Shown: one piece after another, positions 33,013-44,637 of the stretch
How the letters are laid out: the number at the start of each line of letters is the position of its first letter
Position numbering within the stretch: the stretch's first letter is position 1
Notes under the pieces: model-generated
Database searches by the model: none
What the model was told of the DNA's origin: nothing
The model's input: the letters and a program-made list of their open reading frames with translations, nothing else
Assembly: GCA_964019055.1 (NCBI GenBank)
Contig: OZ025209.1
Coordinates: 12,632,981 to 12,696,980 of the forward strand
Direction: 5' to 3'
Origin: Anthopleura xanthogrammica
Taxonomy: Eukaryota > Cnidaria > Anthozoa > Actiniaria > Actiniidae
Length of the DNA stretch: 64,000 bases
Translations under genes and position numbers: made by a program

Positions 33013-34881
33013 ACTAAGTAAACTAAGGTAAATTTAACCTTCCTTATGAAAAGATATCATTGAAATCGAAAATGAAATACCTAAATTTAGAAAATTTTAA
33101 TCATGGAATTTCGAAAAGTACTTTGCAATGGAATCTTCAAGAAAAATCAGTCTGGTGTTTGTTCGTCGCCAAATTGCAAGTTTATTGAGTTACTTTTGAT
33201 AAAAGAAGTAAGCTGTCTCATAAAATGATGGATAAAATTTAATATATTAGTATTATAGGTTTTGATCAATGCCTGATTGAAAATACATATTCATGATTCA
33301 ACACTTAATTTGCAAATCTGAAATTTTGAATAGCCGCAGGGGTTGAACGAGGGTGGGACAAGTAACTGTGACCAAGGTCAGCCCGTTGTAAACAATTTCG
33401 GTTTAGAGTATGAAGAAGTTTGATTTGCCAAAGGCCAAAGGCCAAAGCCCCCCCCCCCAGTTTTTCAAGGCTTGCTACAATCCTGATTTGTGATTTTGTG
33501 TTTTATGATTGGCCAACATTAACAAGTAATAAGATAGTTTTAAACTTTATATGATCGATGGAGCTAAGAGCCGCTGTATACATAAGTGCAGGCCGGGTAC
33601 CTCATGCGCGTAACGTCGGTACCGTTTTTTGGTGCATAGTTCTGAGGTTTTTCCCGGGTTCTCCGGTTTTCCAAATAAGATCTTTGGGCTTTCCCCAGAG
33701 ATTTGAACCCGTGGCTCTATCCTGATTGTCGCGCGCTGTGCGCAGCAGCGAAAGCAAATTAAATTCAAAGAGAGATGATTCATTCATTCTTTGCGAAATA
33801 TTTCTGTCATCGAAGCGTCGTCAGGTATATCCTGCATTGATTGGCTGTCTACTGCTTTTTCCTCTTCCTCCTTCAAATCTTATCGGAACCTCGAAAAAAC
33901 CTCTGCATGGGCTGATCTAAGTCAGAGCACGGCTAACTCACAGATGAAACCCTGAAACAACCAGCTCTGTCCTGATCAAAGTCAGGGCACGGCTAACTCA
34001 CAGATGAAACCCTGAAACAACCAGCTCTGTCCTGATCAAAGTCAGGGCACGGCTTACTCACCGATGAAACCCCGAAAAAACCTCTGGGGTGATCAAACTC
34101 AGGGCACGGCTGACACAGATTGAATAGTAATTTAGTCTGTCGATACTGAACCAGCATCATTCGGCCCACACGGTAACGCAATAGGAAATTACGACTTTGA
34201 GGCCTAGTTTAGACTGTTAACAGTCCTTCTTTTCCCTCCATACTCACTCTCCGTCTTTTTCCCCCCCGCCTTGGCCGCGCGGGGAGTATGCGCGAGTTTG
34301 AGCGGCAAGTGGGGAAAGGAAAAAGAGGCTAGTTGTATTTGACGTGGGATTTATAGCTATAGTGTGCCGAATATTCATAATGTTTTCAAAATTTTGTTCA
34401 TACATTAAATGTAATGCATGGGAAATCATAGGGAACAAAGCTCCAGTAGTATAATGTTCAGTTTTCCCAACCAGGTGCTCACATTACTCAACTAGGCTTG
34501 ACCCAGTATCTTGAATGTCCAAGTTTCTAAATCTGTCAAAGCTTAAGACTATGGCGTCATTTTAGCTAAACTATTTTTATACAGTAACTATTTCTATTTT
34601 TAAAAAAACTCTTATATTTTATATGAATTATGAGCATTACCAATTACAAAGGTTAATTTTTGTGTAGTAGTAGAAATATGTTTACCTTCTCCTCCTCCCT
34701 CGAGTCAGATGGATTAACTTTTTCAGTTCATAGCAAAAAAGTCCTACCCTTCTGAGGGTTTAGTCGAAAAGTTCGATTACTCCCCCTCCCCTTACCCCCC
34801 TCTAAGTTTGTCCAACTACGCCTTAGATTACTCTATTTCCCTTTATGGATATCTGTGTTTTAGTTACATATAGAACCCATA

Positions 34882-35330
34882 TAGTTACATAGACTTCTTG
34901 CACGTGACGTCAAAGCAGGTTCCCACTCATCTGAAAAAATAAAATTCCCTGATTTTTCCCTGACTTTCCCTGAGCAAAACCCATTTTTTCACTGACCACA
35001 TTGTGCATTTATTTTACGAAAAATGGTAGTTCTAGCACAGGAAGCCCAACTAAGAATTTCGAATTTAAAATCATTTGGTGATGGCTGACAGAAATTCCTT
35101 GAATTTTCACTGACTTTTGGGTAATTTGCAACTGAAAATTTACTGACCAAAATCTAGATTCCGACAATTTACTGACCTTAGAAAAATTTTTAGAATTCAC
35201 TGACTTTTCCCTGACCGGGGGAACCCTGAATTTGGAGACATAACAAAAGAATTTCAATCACTTGAGAATTGGAACCTATTGTTTTGTCCTCCAAATTGAG
35301 CTGCATTTCGACGTGCTGCAAGGGGTTTAT
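34882..35330. mobile_element. MITE family M1 interrupted by a nested insertion
   Basis: TAGACTTCTTGCACGTGACG at 34888 begins the element and GACGTGCTGCAAGGGGTTTA at 35310 ends it. The inner 34918-35229 is a foreign segment with CCCTGATTTTTCCCTGACTT near its start and TTCACTGACTTTTCCCTGAC near its end. The block-1 counterpart (27120) has neither. Confidence 0.75.
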
Positions 35331-35722
35331 AACGAAACGTCACGGCAATCATGTCGTAGGGTAAAACTATAGAAATTTCCTCCACCGGGAATTGAAACAT
35401 CTTGTCATGCAAAAACATTGTATTGTTCAGTCCTGTCCTACGGCAAGATTACCTACACCCTGTGGGTTTGAGTGCATGGAGAATAGTAATAACTAGATGG
35501 TCAGGTGTCTGGCTGCTGTTACCCCCCCCCCCCTACCCCCACCCCTCCCCCTTGTGAGTTGCCTGAGGCCTTGTGATTGTTTGCTACTGTGATTTCAAGA
35601 TTCCATCAGTTTTGAGTTTCATAACTCTAAAGGCATTCATAACTCTAGCTATCATTACCGAAGTAGTTCTTACGATACAGCAAGATAAACCGTCACAGAA
35701 ATACTGCGGACAGTTGGGAAGA

Positions 35723-35892
35723 AGCAAAACAAATAAGCAACGTTCTCACGTTACTACGTCAACGATTTTTGTTCCTTGATCACGTGATTGCAATCGCAGA
35801 CATCGAGAGCAAAACAAATAAGCAACGTTCTCACGTTACTACGTCAACGATTTTTGTTCCTTGATCACGTGATTGCAATCGCAGACATCGAG
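35723..35892. repeat. 85 bp direct tandem duplication
   Basis: 35723-35807 and 35808-35892 are the same sequence, each containing TTGATCACGTGATTGCAATC. Block 1 has a single copy at the equivalent place (27503-27587), so this is a recent change. Confidence 0.9.
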
Positions 35893-36247
35893 TTCAAACA
35901 CAAAACTATTTTCATTGACGTGAAACAAATTTTCGTGGGTCACGTGACTGAGAAGCAAAAATATGAACAAATCAATAAGCACTAATTACAGCCGTTGTCA
36001 AGTGACACCCATGCATCGATTTCAAACAGAACTATTTTGATCACGTGACCGGAAACGGCAGTAATCTTCGGTTGAAATTGTATAAAGCGTAGTCTTTCCA
36101 GCAGACGTCATTATTGTCGGTCCCAGATCCTCCCGGGCCTCTTGGACCGACACTAATGACGGCTTCCAGGGTGACTGTATAAAGTGTTGATTCGATACAT
36201 CTGTGATCATTGTACTATTGTATACTGATAATTTGTTGGATGGCTGA

Positions 36248-39200
36248 TTACTTGGCAAGAAAATATATGACCAGTCCGAGGATTCCTGCGGCAACCACAA
36301 CAATAACAAGAATACAGCAGAGCTTTCTTCTTGATGCTTTCTACGATTCGAAAAAAAAACAACACTGGATAGTTACGTTACCATGACAACGAGGTTGTGC
36401 ATGACAAAAGAATGGAGAGTAAAGTCGCGAACAAAGGAAGGGACCTATCAACCTCTGCTCACTGTCTCCAGGAATTAGACTTCACCACAACTTTCATCTC
36501 ACATGTTGATTTTTATGGAGGGAGAAAAAACTGGAGAACTGAAAAACACAACCTTTGGCTTTGTTGTAATGTTTTCCCATTTTAGACCAAGTATCATTCT
36601 CTAGAGTATTATTTCTTTGTTTAACGATTGTGCATGAGAAGACACATGAATATGGATACAACTCAAACAACGAATCTTATTCTCAAGAGAATGACACTTG
36701 GTCTGAAATGGGAAAACATTATGCCCAATCTCTACAAGAATCAAACCAGTGACCAGTCCTGTAGGATTCACAACAGTGAAAGGCCAATGTTTTCTACCAC
36801 TACTCCATCCTTTTCTCCCTTCCACTTTCACCCATCTCATTTCATTTCATAGAATAATTCATAAGAATTAACCCCCGAAAGATGTGTTATGTATTATTAA
36901 ATGTACCTGATATCTACTGGCTTTGGCTAGTTGTTCGTTTCCTGTTTCCACATGTACAGCAGCACTTTCTACATTTGCCTCAATGCTTTCTGCAATGCAA
37001 ACACAATGCCTTTCAGTTGATGTTTGACCGGCAATGATGATGGGTTGCCTGCACAAAAGTTACTGAAGCAGTGCAGGTTAATATTTCGACCACAGGGAGC
37101 CCAATTTACAGTATTTGTACAAATGACGGCATTGGATACCAGAGGGGAATTTATATATGAAAAAAATGGGTGCCCGAAAAAATGTTGCAATGCATTTTTG
37201 ATCAATTTTTCATCTCTTTGTGTTATGGAGGACACTATCTTGACCTCAAATAAAAAATTAGCTGAAGTTATTTTTTCCCTGATTTTATTAAATTTCACTT
37301 TTATCTGAATTGGACACCCTGTGATTTCAACTTGTGAAGCAACTAATGCAGGGCTCGAAATTATGACATCAGAAAATTTTGTTTTCTAAATTTTCTAAAA
37401 ATTCTTTTATTAGGTTATTGTTCTACGACTAAATTTCCCAAGCCAATCTCCATTGGTGACGTAACCATCAGATTCTTAGGTTTTCCTCCACAGGTATCCC
37501 AAGTGAAAAAAGGAAACGTGGCAACCGGGGTTCAACAGCCAGTGACTAAATGTCAGAGTTGATTTTGAGCCTCACTACAGTACCTTGCCTTGTATGCAAA
37601 TGCATCATAATAATTAATAATTAATTAATTATTAATAAAAATAATAAGTTTTTTTAATTTTCATAATAATAATTATTGCGATGTTTCACAACCATTAATT
37701 GCAGTGATATTCATCTTACCTATGACTTCACCCTGCTCGTGGACCATGTTCGCTAAATCTCTGAAGATTTCATTCACACCAACGATATCAGCCTATTAAA
37801 ATATCAAAAAGACGGGATTGAAACAATTGAATGATCATATGAATAATCCCCTTCAAAGTTCCCTGCGCCATCTTGGAAGGTAACCTCACTTTGATGCAAA
37901 GGCATGGCTACCTTTCAAGATGGGGCAGGGAACTGTGAAAGGGATTATTTTCTTGCAGATTAGGATTTGCCTTCCAAATTTCTGTTGTTGCAGGGACAGA
38001 ATAAACACTAGATAAACACCAGATAAACACCAGATAAACACCAGATAAACACTAGATAAACACTAGATAAACACTAGATAAACACTAGATAAACACTAGA
38101 TAAACACTAGATAAACACTGTTTTACAGGTACTACTGTATTCGAGGTGTTTATTAAAAATATACCTCGAGCTGTCTGATGCCTCTTTCTCTTTCTTCAAT
38201 GTCCTCTAGATTAATTTCTTCCTCTGACTGGATTTGTAGCCCTCCACCACCACCTCCGCCTGTTCTGTTGACAAATATTATCAAGTCTACTTTAATACCT
38301 ATTATTATATAGCTTATATAGTATGTGCTCTCTGATTGGTCGAAAACTATGCATTATTAGTGAATAGAGAATGGTTGCTTAGGCTGGGAATCAAGGGTGG
38401 TGTAGCAGTAGTTCATGTGCCTTGCACCTCTGGGGTCTCGGGTTCGATTCAGCATCATATGTCAGTAGAGTTTGTTAGGTCCCTCCGTTAATTTGAGGGC
38501 TTTTCTCTGGGTTCTCTGGCTTTCCTCCTTCCACAAAACCTAACTGGCTAAATCCTGATTCAATCTGTGAGTTAGCCGTGCCCCGACTTAGATCAGCCTG
38601 GAGGTTGTTTCAGGGTTTGATCTGTGAGTTAGCCATGCCCTGACTTAGATCAGCCCAGCAGTTGTTTCCGCATTTGATTAAAATGTTATTGAAAATTTGT
38701 GGTCTCAGGGAAACCTACCTATCAAAGTCAATCAAAGTGGATTCATCTTTGTAACCTCCCAAGGGCTGAAATAAACATGCCACAAGGTGAATTGAAAACT
38801 AGATAAATATTCATAGTTAATGCAAAACATAATCATTATGTTTATAATAAATAACATTTGTCAGGCACCAATAAATTTATTGGAGAGGTGCATAATTTTT
38901 AACTTTAACATATGCTCACAATAATGACCTAAAATGCATTATACCACCCAAACTAGAAGAGTATAAAATTTTGAATCCAAATATATTGTGGTCTTTGGAC
39001 TAACAAAATTATACTAAATTTCTCAGATGTGTTTGGCACATCAAAGGCAATGCCATTTAATTTTAATGTCAGACACTACATAATGTTCCCATGTCAAGAT
39101 AAACCAGCTGAGAATGGCTGGATGTTAAATCTCTAAGGAAACTTGCAATACACTAAACTTAACTGAGAAATATAGTAGACTTACACTTGGAGAAACCCCC

Positions 39201-42200
39201 ATTGACGCAGCTCTTGCTCTCGAGACGTACTCCTTTTCCTTTTCAGCAGCAACCTATGTTGGAATTATAATAATATAAATAAATAAGCTCCAATACTATT
39301 TAATTTTCTTTAAAGATTGTAAATAAAAAGTCATGTATCTTTATAGAAGTTATTACGTGCTGGAAATTTCTAGAAGTCTATTCAGAGACAGTTTCAAAAG
39401 TTAGGGTGCTTGATAAGATGTTCTTATTTCTGCCTGAAACCATTATCCTTTAACTTCTAGTAAACAATGTACTTAGCAATACATCTTTTCAGTCAAAAGA
39501 TTCAAAATAGATCTTTTGTGGGTCATTCACTTCCATGAACTTTTTTGGTATGTTATTATTGTCTACGTTGTTCATGCATGCCTAATACACCCTTTTTGAA
39601 TATGGGGCCGATGACGTCAAACGAGAATAGTTCCTGGGATGTCCCGGATGTTGTGAGTGAAACCTTGTTGTTTTGACTCTTCCAAGTTCATGTAGACTGA
39701 CAAATTTGTTCAGGTTTTTATCATGTGGATTGCTGTTTTTAATTGATAAAATGGTTCTCTGACCATTGACCATGTAAGAAATAAATGACAGACAATTTTG
39801 ACGTCATCACTTTCGTTAAAAAATGTAAAAAATGTGAGAAATATGACTTTTAAGACTTGAGCAAGGGCCGTCCAAATTACAAAAACAATCCTTTTCATGC
39901 TTAGTTTTTCGTGAAGCTGGAAATACTTGTAAATGGATGATGTGCAGTACTTGGAAAGTACATGTAGGGTAATATAAGACATATACTGAATAAGATTTGC
40001 CACCAACACTTACTCTCTGGGTCTTCTGGAAATTGTTCAAAGCTGAAGAAAAGTTATTGGTGAGCCTGTCAACCTGCATTTTTCGTTGACGCTAGAAAGA
40101 AATACATCTACATCAACGTTTGTTGCAACAACATCTCAGTCTATACAATTTAAACAAAACTAGTTATCACTTTGCCAGTTAATTTAACAGCATTCAATAT
40201 TTCATGAAGTGTAAATATCTCTTGTTGTGCAAGAAGAATGCAATGTGGTTCTTTAGCTATTAGTAAGAAATTCATGGTTATTGTTCAGTTTGAATTTGAG
40301 TTAACAGGCTGCATAAAGGGAGTAAGTAAACCTAGAGAAAATCTTCTCTCATTCTTATTATCAAGTAAGCATTTGATTTCCAAACTTGGTATAAAGTGAG
40401 CAAAGATGCTTGTTGGTTCTCTCCTGAGTGTGGAGGGTTTTCTCTGAGTTTTTCAGTTGACCCTCCTCAGCAAAAATAAACACTCTCTAAATTCCTAAAA
40501 TATCAAACTTTTACTTTCTCTGTTGGTGTATTTCCATCCAGGAGTGCCAGCTGCTTCAGATGTGAGTTTGTCTCTTTTGCCAGTCGCTGTGTTTCTTTTT
40601 CTGTCTTCTCCCTTAAAATTAATTTTTCCCCTGAGATTGTAAATTAAGGCTACAAGAAAGGTACTGAGGTAGTTTGAGGAGTGCTAAAATTTTCTAACTG
40701 TTTCATTGGAATTTGAATATGGATCTTCAAAAATTATGAAAAAAATCCAGAGCAGTAGCAAAATGAGTATCAGAGTTGAGAGAGAGGGGGAAGGGGATAG
40801 GGAACGAGGGTGCATTCAGAGTTGAAGGACGAGGAGGGCAGGGGGATAAGGTTGCATGTGACACAGAAGTAATCCCACCAAACAAATCCACCAATTTGGA
40901 GCAAAATATAATTTCATAAACCTGAATTTTGGGAGAGGAACACTTCCCTCTTCTCAACCCTCTTTGCTTATGCAACTGAAACAGAGGTATTAACAAAGAA
41001 GGTATCACAAAGAATGATGGACTTACAGTCTATTGGGCACATCTTCTGTGGTGCCAACTTTGTCAACCAATCTCTGGATTGTCGAAACTGGAAATCACAA
41101 TAAAATGTTTAAATTTTATAACATAATTATTTCAAATTATTAATAAATTATGATGGAAAACATGATAGAAATTACAAGCCACATAGAAAAAGTTTGTAAA
41201 CATATATTTGTCAGTAGTGTTCTTATTTGCGATCAATTTTAACATGGATTTTCTCAGTCGAACTCACTTCAATCTCAAAAAAAATTATCATAAAATCAAA
41301 TTACACGGGCAGATCCAGGATTTTGTTCAGGGAGGGATGCAGGACACAAAGTCAGTCCAGGGGGGTGCAATCCTCGGAATCAAAGAAAGAAACCATTATT
41401 TGGTATTGGGTATCTTCAAAATAGGGGGACAAAGATGCTCCCGGGGGGGGATTGGGGGGGCTGTGCACCCCATGCACCCCTCCTCTGGATCTGCCCCTAA
41501 ATTATACTCCTTGATAAGTAATAAAAAATACTTATTAACGTAAGATAAGTATAAATAAACAAACAAACAAACAAACAAATAAATAGATAAATAAATAAAC
41601 AAATCAATCAATAAATCTCAAATTACCATTGCTGTTTATTTGTTGGACATTATTACTGACACATTTGCAGAGTCTCTGATATTCACTATCTCCTCCACCT
41701 GAAACCCAATATGAAAAAAATAAAGTTAAAGTTAAATTATTCATATTGCACCACAAATCCTATTTATCACATGACAGCAGTCATATGCTCCTTTCCGTAG
41801 TCTTCCCACAATCCCTTATGATCCCAGCGTGAGCTCAAGGTCAGGGTAAAATTTGAATATTTCTTAAACATTTTTATGCAAACTTTACCCTCACCTCAAC
41901 CTCATGCTCAGATCATAAGGGATTGTGGGAAGACTATGGAAAGGTGCATTGGAATAATACGACTGTTTTACACGAGAAAGAATTCAATCAAGAGAAAAGT
42001 GATTTATTTTTTGTCAAAGTAACTCCAGGAGAGGACATTCCTACTGAATGGGTGGAGATGATTGTTTAACCCCTGAAAGAAAGAGTTTGGGTGTGGTCCT
42101 GCTTTATATTTAGCCCTAAAAGATACCACTTTGAAACACAAGATAAATCATTTAAAACAAAATTATTGAGTTTATTGCATGATAACTGTTAACTGTTAAC

Positions 42201-42640
42201 TGATATCCAGTTTAATGACTGCCAGGGCCACCAATTATGAACCCCTAAAAGATACTACAAGTACATGCTTAAAGCCAAGAGCTTTTCCTTTTATCCCCCC
42301 CCCCCCCCAAAAAAAAGAGGTCATCCCCACCCTTTGTTATATGGGAGTACCTCCCATGAAGGAACATGGCAGCCGAAATGTGATCATGCAGAAACCTCTA
42401 AAGTTGTACGTTCCTTCATTTAAGTCCCACCAACTGTCAAGGTATTAAGCATCATATATTATGGCCCCCCAGGTGACCCATAATTTTCAAGTTTCAAATA
42501 AGATGACCCCTCCATTTTTCACCCACATATTTGTAGGTTCCAGGCTGCATTCTTTATGTCACTATGCGAACACAACAGACTATAGCACATGAACACATAC
42601 CTCTAGAGGAACTTTTGGCATTATATTCTCCAAATGACAT
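36248..42640 (-). CDS. STX7: Syntaxin-7/12-like endosomal Qa-SNARE (11 exons, 270 aa)
   Basis: Exons 42640-42601, 41698-41627, 41087-41027, 40611-40515, 40091-40014, 39253-39185, 38765-38719, 38264-38165, 37792-37720, 36989-36907 and 36340-36248 (813 nt, all phases agree). N-terminus MSFGEYNAKSSSRGGGDSEY leads into the Habc domain (VQQINSNVSTIQRLVDKVG, TQRLAKETNSHLKQL, RQRKMQVDRLTNNFSSALNN). A linker with a Gly run follows, then the SNARE motif from IEERERGIRQLEADIVG through MVHEQGEVIESIEANVESAA, with zero-layer Gln in HEQG. It ends with basic KASRRK and one membrane anchor, CCILVIVVVAAGILGLVIYF. Human STX7 is 261 and STX12 276 residues; the GGD start and linker favour STX7. Such proteins drive fusion at late endosomes (family knowledge). 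The next-to-last exon of the linker (38719-38765) is not in the duplicated cassette. Confidence 0.9.
36570..36730. mobile_element. MITE family M2, copy 5 (block-2 counterpart)
   Basis: Same position and shortened ends as the 28290 copy; arms CATTTTAGACCAAGTATCAT and ATGACACTTGGTCTGAAATG keep pairing despite substitutions. Confidence 0.75.
38001..38120. repeat. 11 bp minisatellite, about 11 copies, with ACACCAG variants
   Basis: Paralogue of the 29774 array. Three adjacent units near the left end carry a T to C change that is absent from the other array. Confidence 0.93.
38393..38690 (+). mobile_element. tRNA-related SINE, second family, with two tail units
   Basis: Starts GTGGTGTAGCAGTAGTTC, B box GGTTCGATTC, and ends in two tandem units of the tail CTGTGAGTTAGCCGTGCCCC / CTGTGAGTTAGCCATGCCCT. 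It spans the right edge of the block-2 duplication. Confidence 0.75.
41300..41510. repeat. Foldback with GGGCAGATCCAG ends
   Basis: Left GGGCAGATCCAGGATTTTG and right CTCTGGATCTGCCCC are inverted. It lies in a syntaxin intron, with an AAAC/AAAT-rich microsatellite next to it (41556-41610). Confidence 0.7.
41778..41955. repeat. Foldback with TTTCCGTAGTCTTCCCACAA arms
   Basis: Left TAGTCTTCCCACAATCCCTT with ATGATC, right GATCATAAGGGATTGTGGGA with AGACTATGGAAA. Intronic in the syntaxin gene. Confidence 0.8.
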
Positions 42641-42801
42641 GATTTTTCTTCAATCTTTATTTTCTCTATATATGTGGAAAAGAGTTATATCACATAATAT
42701 CAATAACATGGGAGGGTTTATGAGTGACAACTGACTAGTAACAAATATTGAAAATCTTTCTTTCTAACTTTTAATATCTTCTACCCTGTCTTATTGCAAT
42801 A

Positions 42802-42935
42802 GACCCCTTGCAGCACATCGGAATGTAGCTCATTTTGGAGGGCAAAACAAAAGAATTTCAAACTCCTGAAAATTGGAAACTATTGTTTTGCCCTCCAAAT
42901 TGAACTGCATTCCGACGTGCTGCAAGAGGTCTATT
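42802..42935. mobile_element. MITE family M1, copy 4
   Basis: Ends TAGACCCCTTGCAGCACATC and GACGTGCTGCAAGAGGTCTA with CAATTTGGAGG-type arms. Just upstream of syntaxin exon 1. Confidence 0.8.
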
Positions 42936-42944
42936 CTCAATAAT

Positions 42945-43095
42945 AATATTGTGAACTCGGTAGCTGCGAGTCGCCCATTGGAATTTGGTTTCTAACTGCT
43001 GCCATTCAAAATATAAAGGTATTGACTGGTCAGTTTTGATTGATGGCAGTGAAAAAACAATTTCACAAAAAGCTGTTGAAATCTGAGTTAGTAGA
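42945..43095. repeat. Foldback between two M1 MITEs
   Basis: A weak inverted pair around GGTATTGACTGGTCAGTTTTG and TTTGATTGATGGCAGTGAAA, with half-similarity to the palindrome nested in the M2 copy at 52917. Confidence 0.4.
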
Positions 43096-43099
43096 ATAG

Positions 43100-43233
43100 A
43101 CCCCTTTCACGTAACGTCATAGCAGCTCAATTTGGAGGACAAAACAAAAGAATTTTAATCTTCTGAGAATTGGAACCTATTGTTTTACCCTCCAAATTGG
43201 GCTGCATTCCGACGTGCTGCAAGGGGTCTATAT
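43100..43233. mobile_element. MITE family M1, copy 5
   Basis: Ends TAGACCCCTTTCACGTAACG and GACGTGCTGCAAGGGGTCTA with matching inner arms. Confidence 0.8.
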
Positions 43234-44637
43234 TGAAATTATTGCAGTAATGGAATTTATATATTGAAAAAAACTGAAAAATGACTGAATGGTCAGTAAT
43301 GAAATGAGAAATCTTCCGAATAAAATAAAATTTTATCAACCAAAAAGAAGTAAAACTTCTGTATGATCTTTCCATTAATAAAAAAAACATAGACTTCAAT
43401 TTAAAATTCCAGACATAGAAAACTCAAAAGCCGCAAAGGAATAAAATTATGCAAAAATTCATAAAGCAGTGATTCAAAGGATAGGTATGCCTGCTCCAAC
43501 TATTTTAGTCTGTGTCAGTATTACCAAATCTAAACTACTCATTGCGTATTTTCTCGCAAAATATATATTTACATCTATGTTTATATGTATATATTATACT
43601 TTGGTGTTGATTATATTTCAAAAATATATGGCATTTTATTTAATTGCTGGTCCTTTTTAGGGCTCAAAACGTGAGGTCTACTAATGAAGCTTTAGGATTA
43701 TAATAAGTTACTTGACGGCGAAGTTTGACAAGAAACATAAGCCATACAATCATTGTACTTTAATAGTCAGTAATAAACGTAAAATTAGAATCCGAATACC
43801 GTATTTTTTGTTAGCTGAAACTCTTTTCTTACGGTAACATGGCATAATTTTTTTTACAGAAGACTAATTATAAGTTTTCCAAGAAATTCGACGACGAAAA
43901 TACAGAGTATTCGGAAATTTCGCTTCCTCCACCACACAAGGCCGAAAACATAGCACCTCCTATTTCATTATATTAATGAAAATCGTGAAAAAAATAGACT
44001 GGAATATTCTTGAATCACTAAAGATAATGGTGATATAGCTTACCTTTTGAAATTCTTTAGTAAAGGAATAATAGAATCTTGATCAATTTCGGCTTGAAAC
44101 TATTCAGCCATGCATGTACCAAGAACCAACTTACTTGGTGTCGCTTTCGAGTCAGCGGTTATCCAAAACATTACGTCATTTAAAAAATTTCCAATCGATT
44201 AATCTCCGTTATAAGTCATTACCATACCGGAAAGACTTCGGGTAGCGTTTTCTAGACTGATGACGTACTTCCGGGATATCATAGTTACCGCACATCAGAA
44301 ATAAACGTATCTATGGTTACAGCAAAACGATTACATAGCAACGCTACATGCTGCTTTCTTAAAGAACGAGTGCACAGAACGTGTGTGTTTACTTGCAAGC
44401 TGGGTCTTCTCTAAGTTAATTAACGTCGTTTTACGTAGATTTTAGAAATTCTTGGTAAGTTTTCAGTGTAGGAATGTAAGGTTTTTTTAAACGATTTTTT
44501 TGAAGTCTTGTTTTCATAAAATCTCGAAAAAAGCTCTCAGTCTAATCTCCTAAAACCCTTTCAAAGCTAATCTTTATCGAGTAAGATGTTTTTCGAAAGC
44601 TAACTTTGATCTTTATTTCTGGCAGTAGATTCTCAAA
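43234..44637. promoter_or_regulatory. Intergenic region between divergent syntaxin and STMND1-like genes
   Basis: About 2 kb separates the two start codons (42640 and 44638). No gene seen. ETS-like boxes (ACCGGAAAG at 44227, ACTTCCGGGA at 44266) and a GC-richer stretch around 44225-44400 make this the best promoter candidate. No TATA box was recognised. The assignment is inference. Confidence 0.35.

Larger units (their letters stand above)
33013..36247. other. Gene-free region between relic G and the syntaxin gene
   Basis: Contains a SINE-like segment (33630-33740), three to four units of the 57 bp SINE-tail repeat (33905-34130), the family 3' flank joined at 34180, an M1 MITE split by an insertion (34882-35330), and the syntaxin downstream flank. 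That flank has repeated CACGTGA boxes and an 85 bp direct repeat at 35723-35892. No coding gene seen. Confidence 0.6.
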
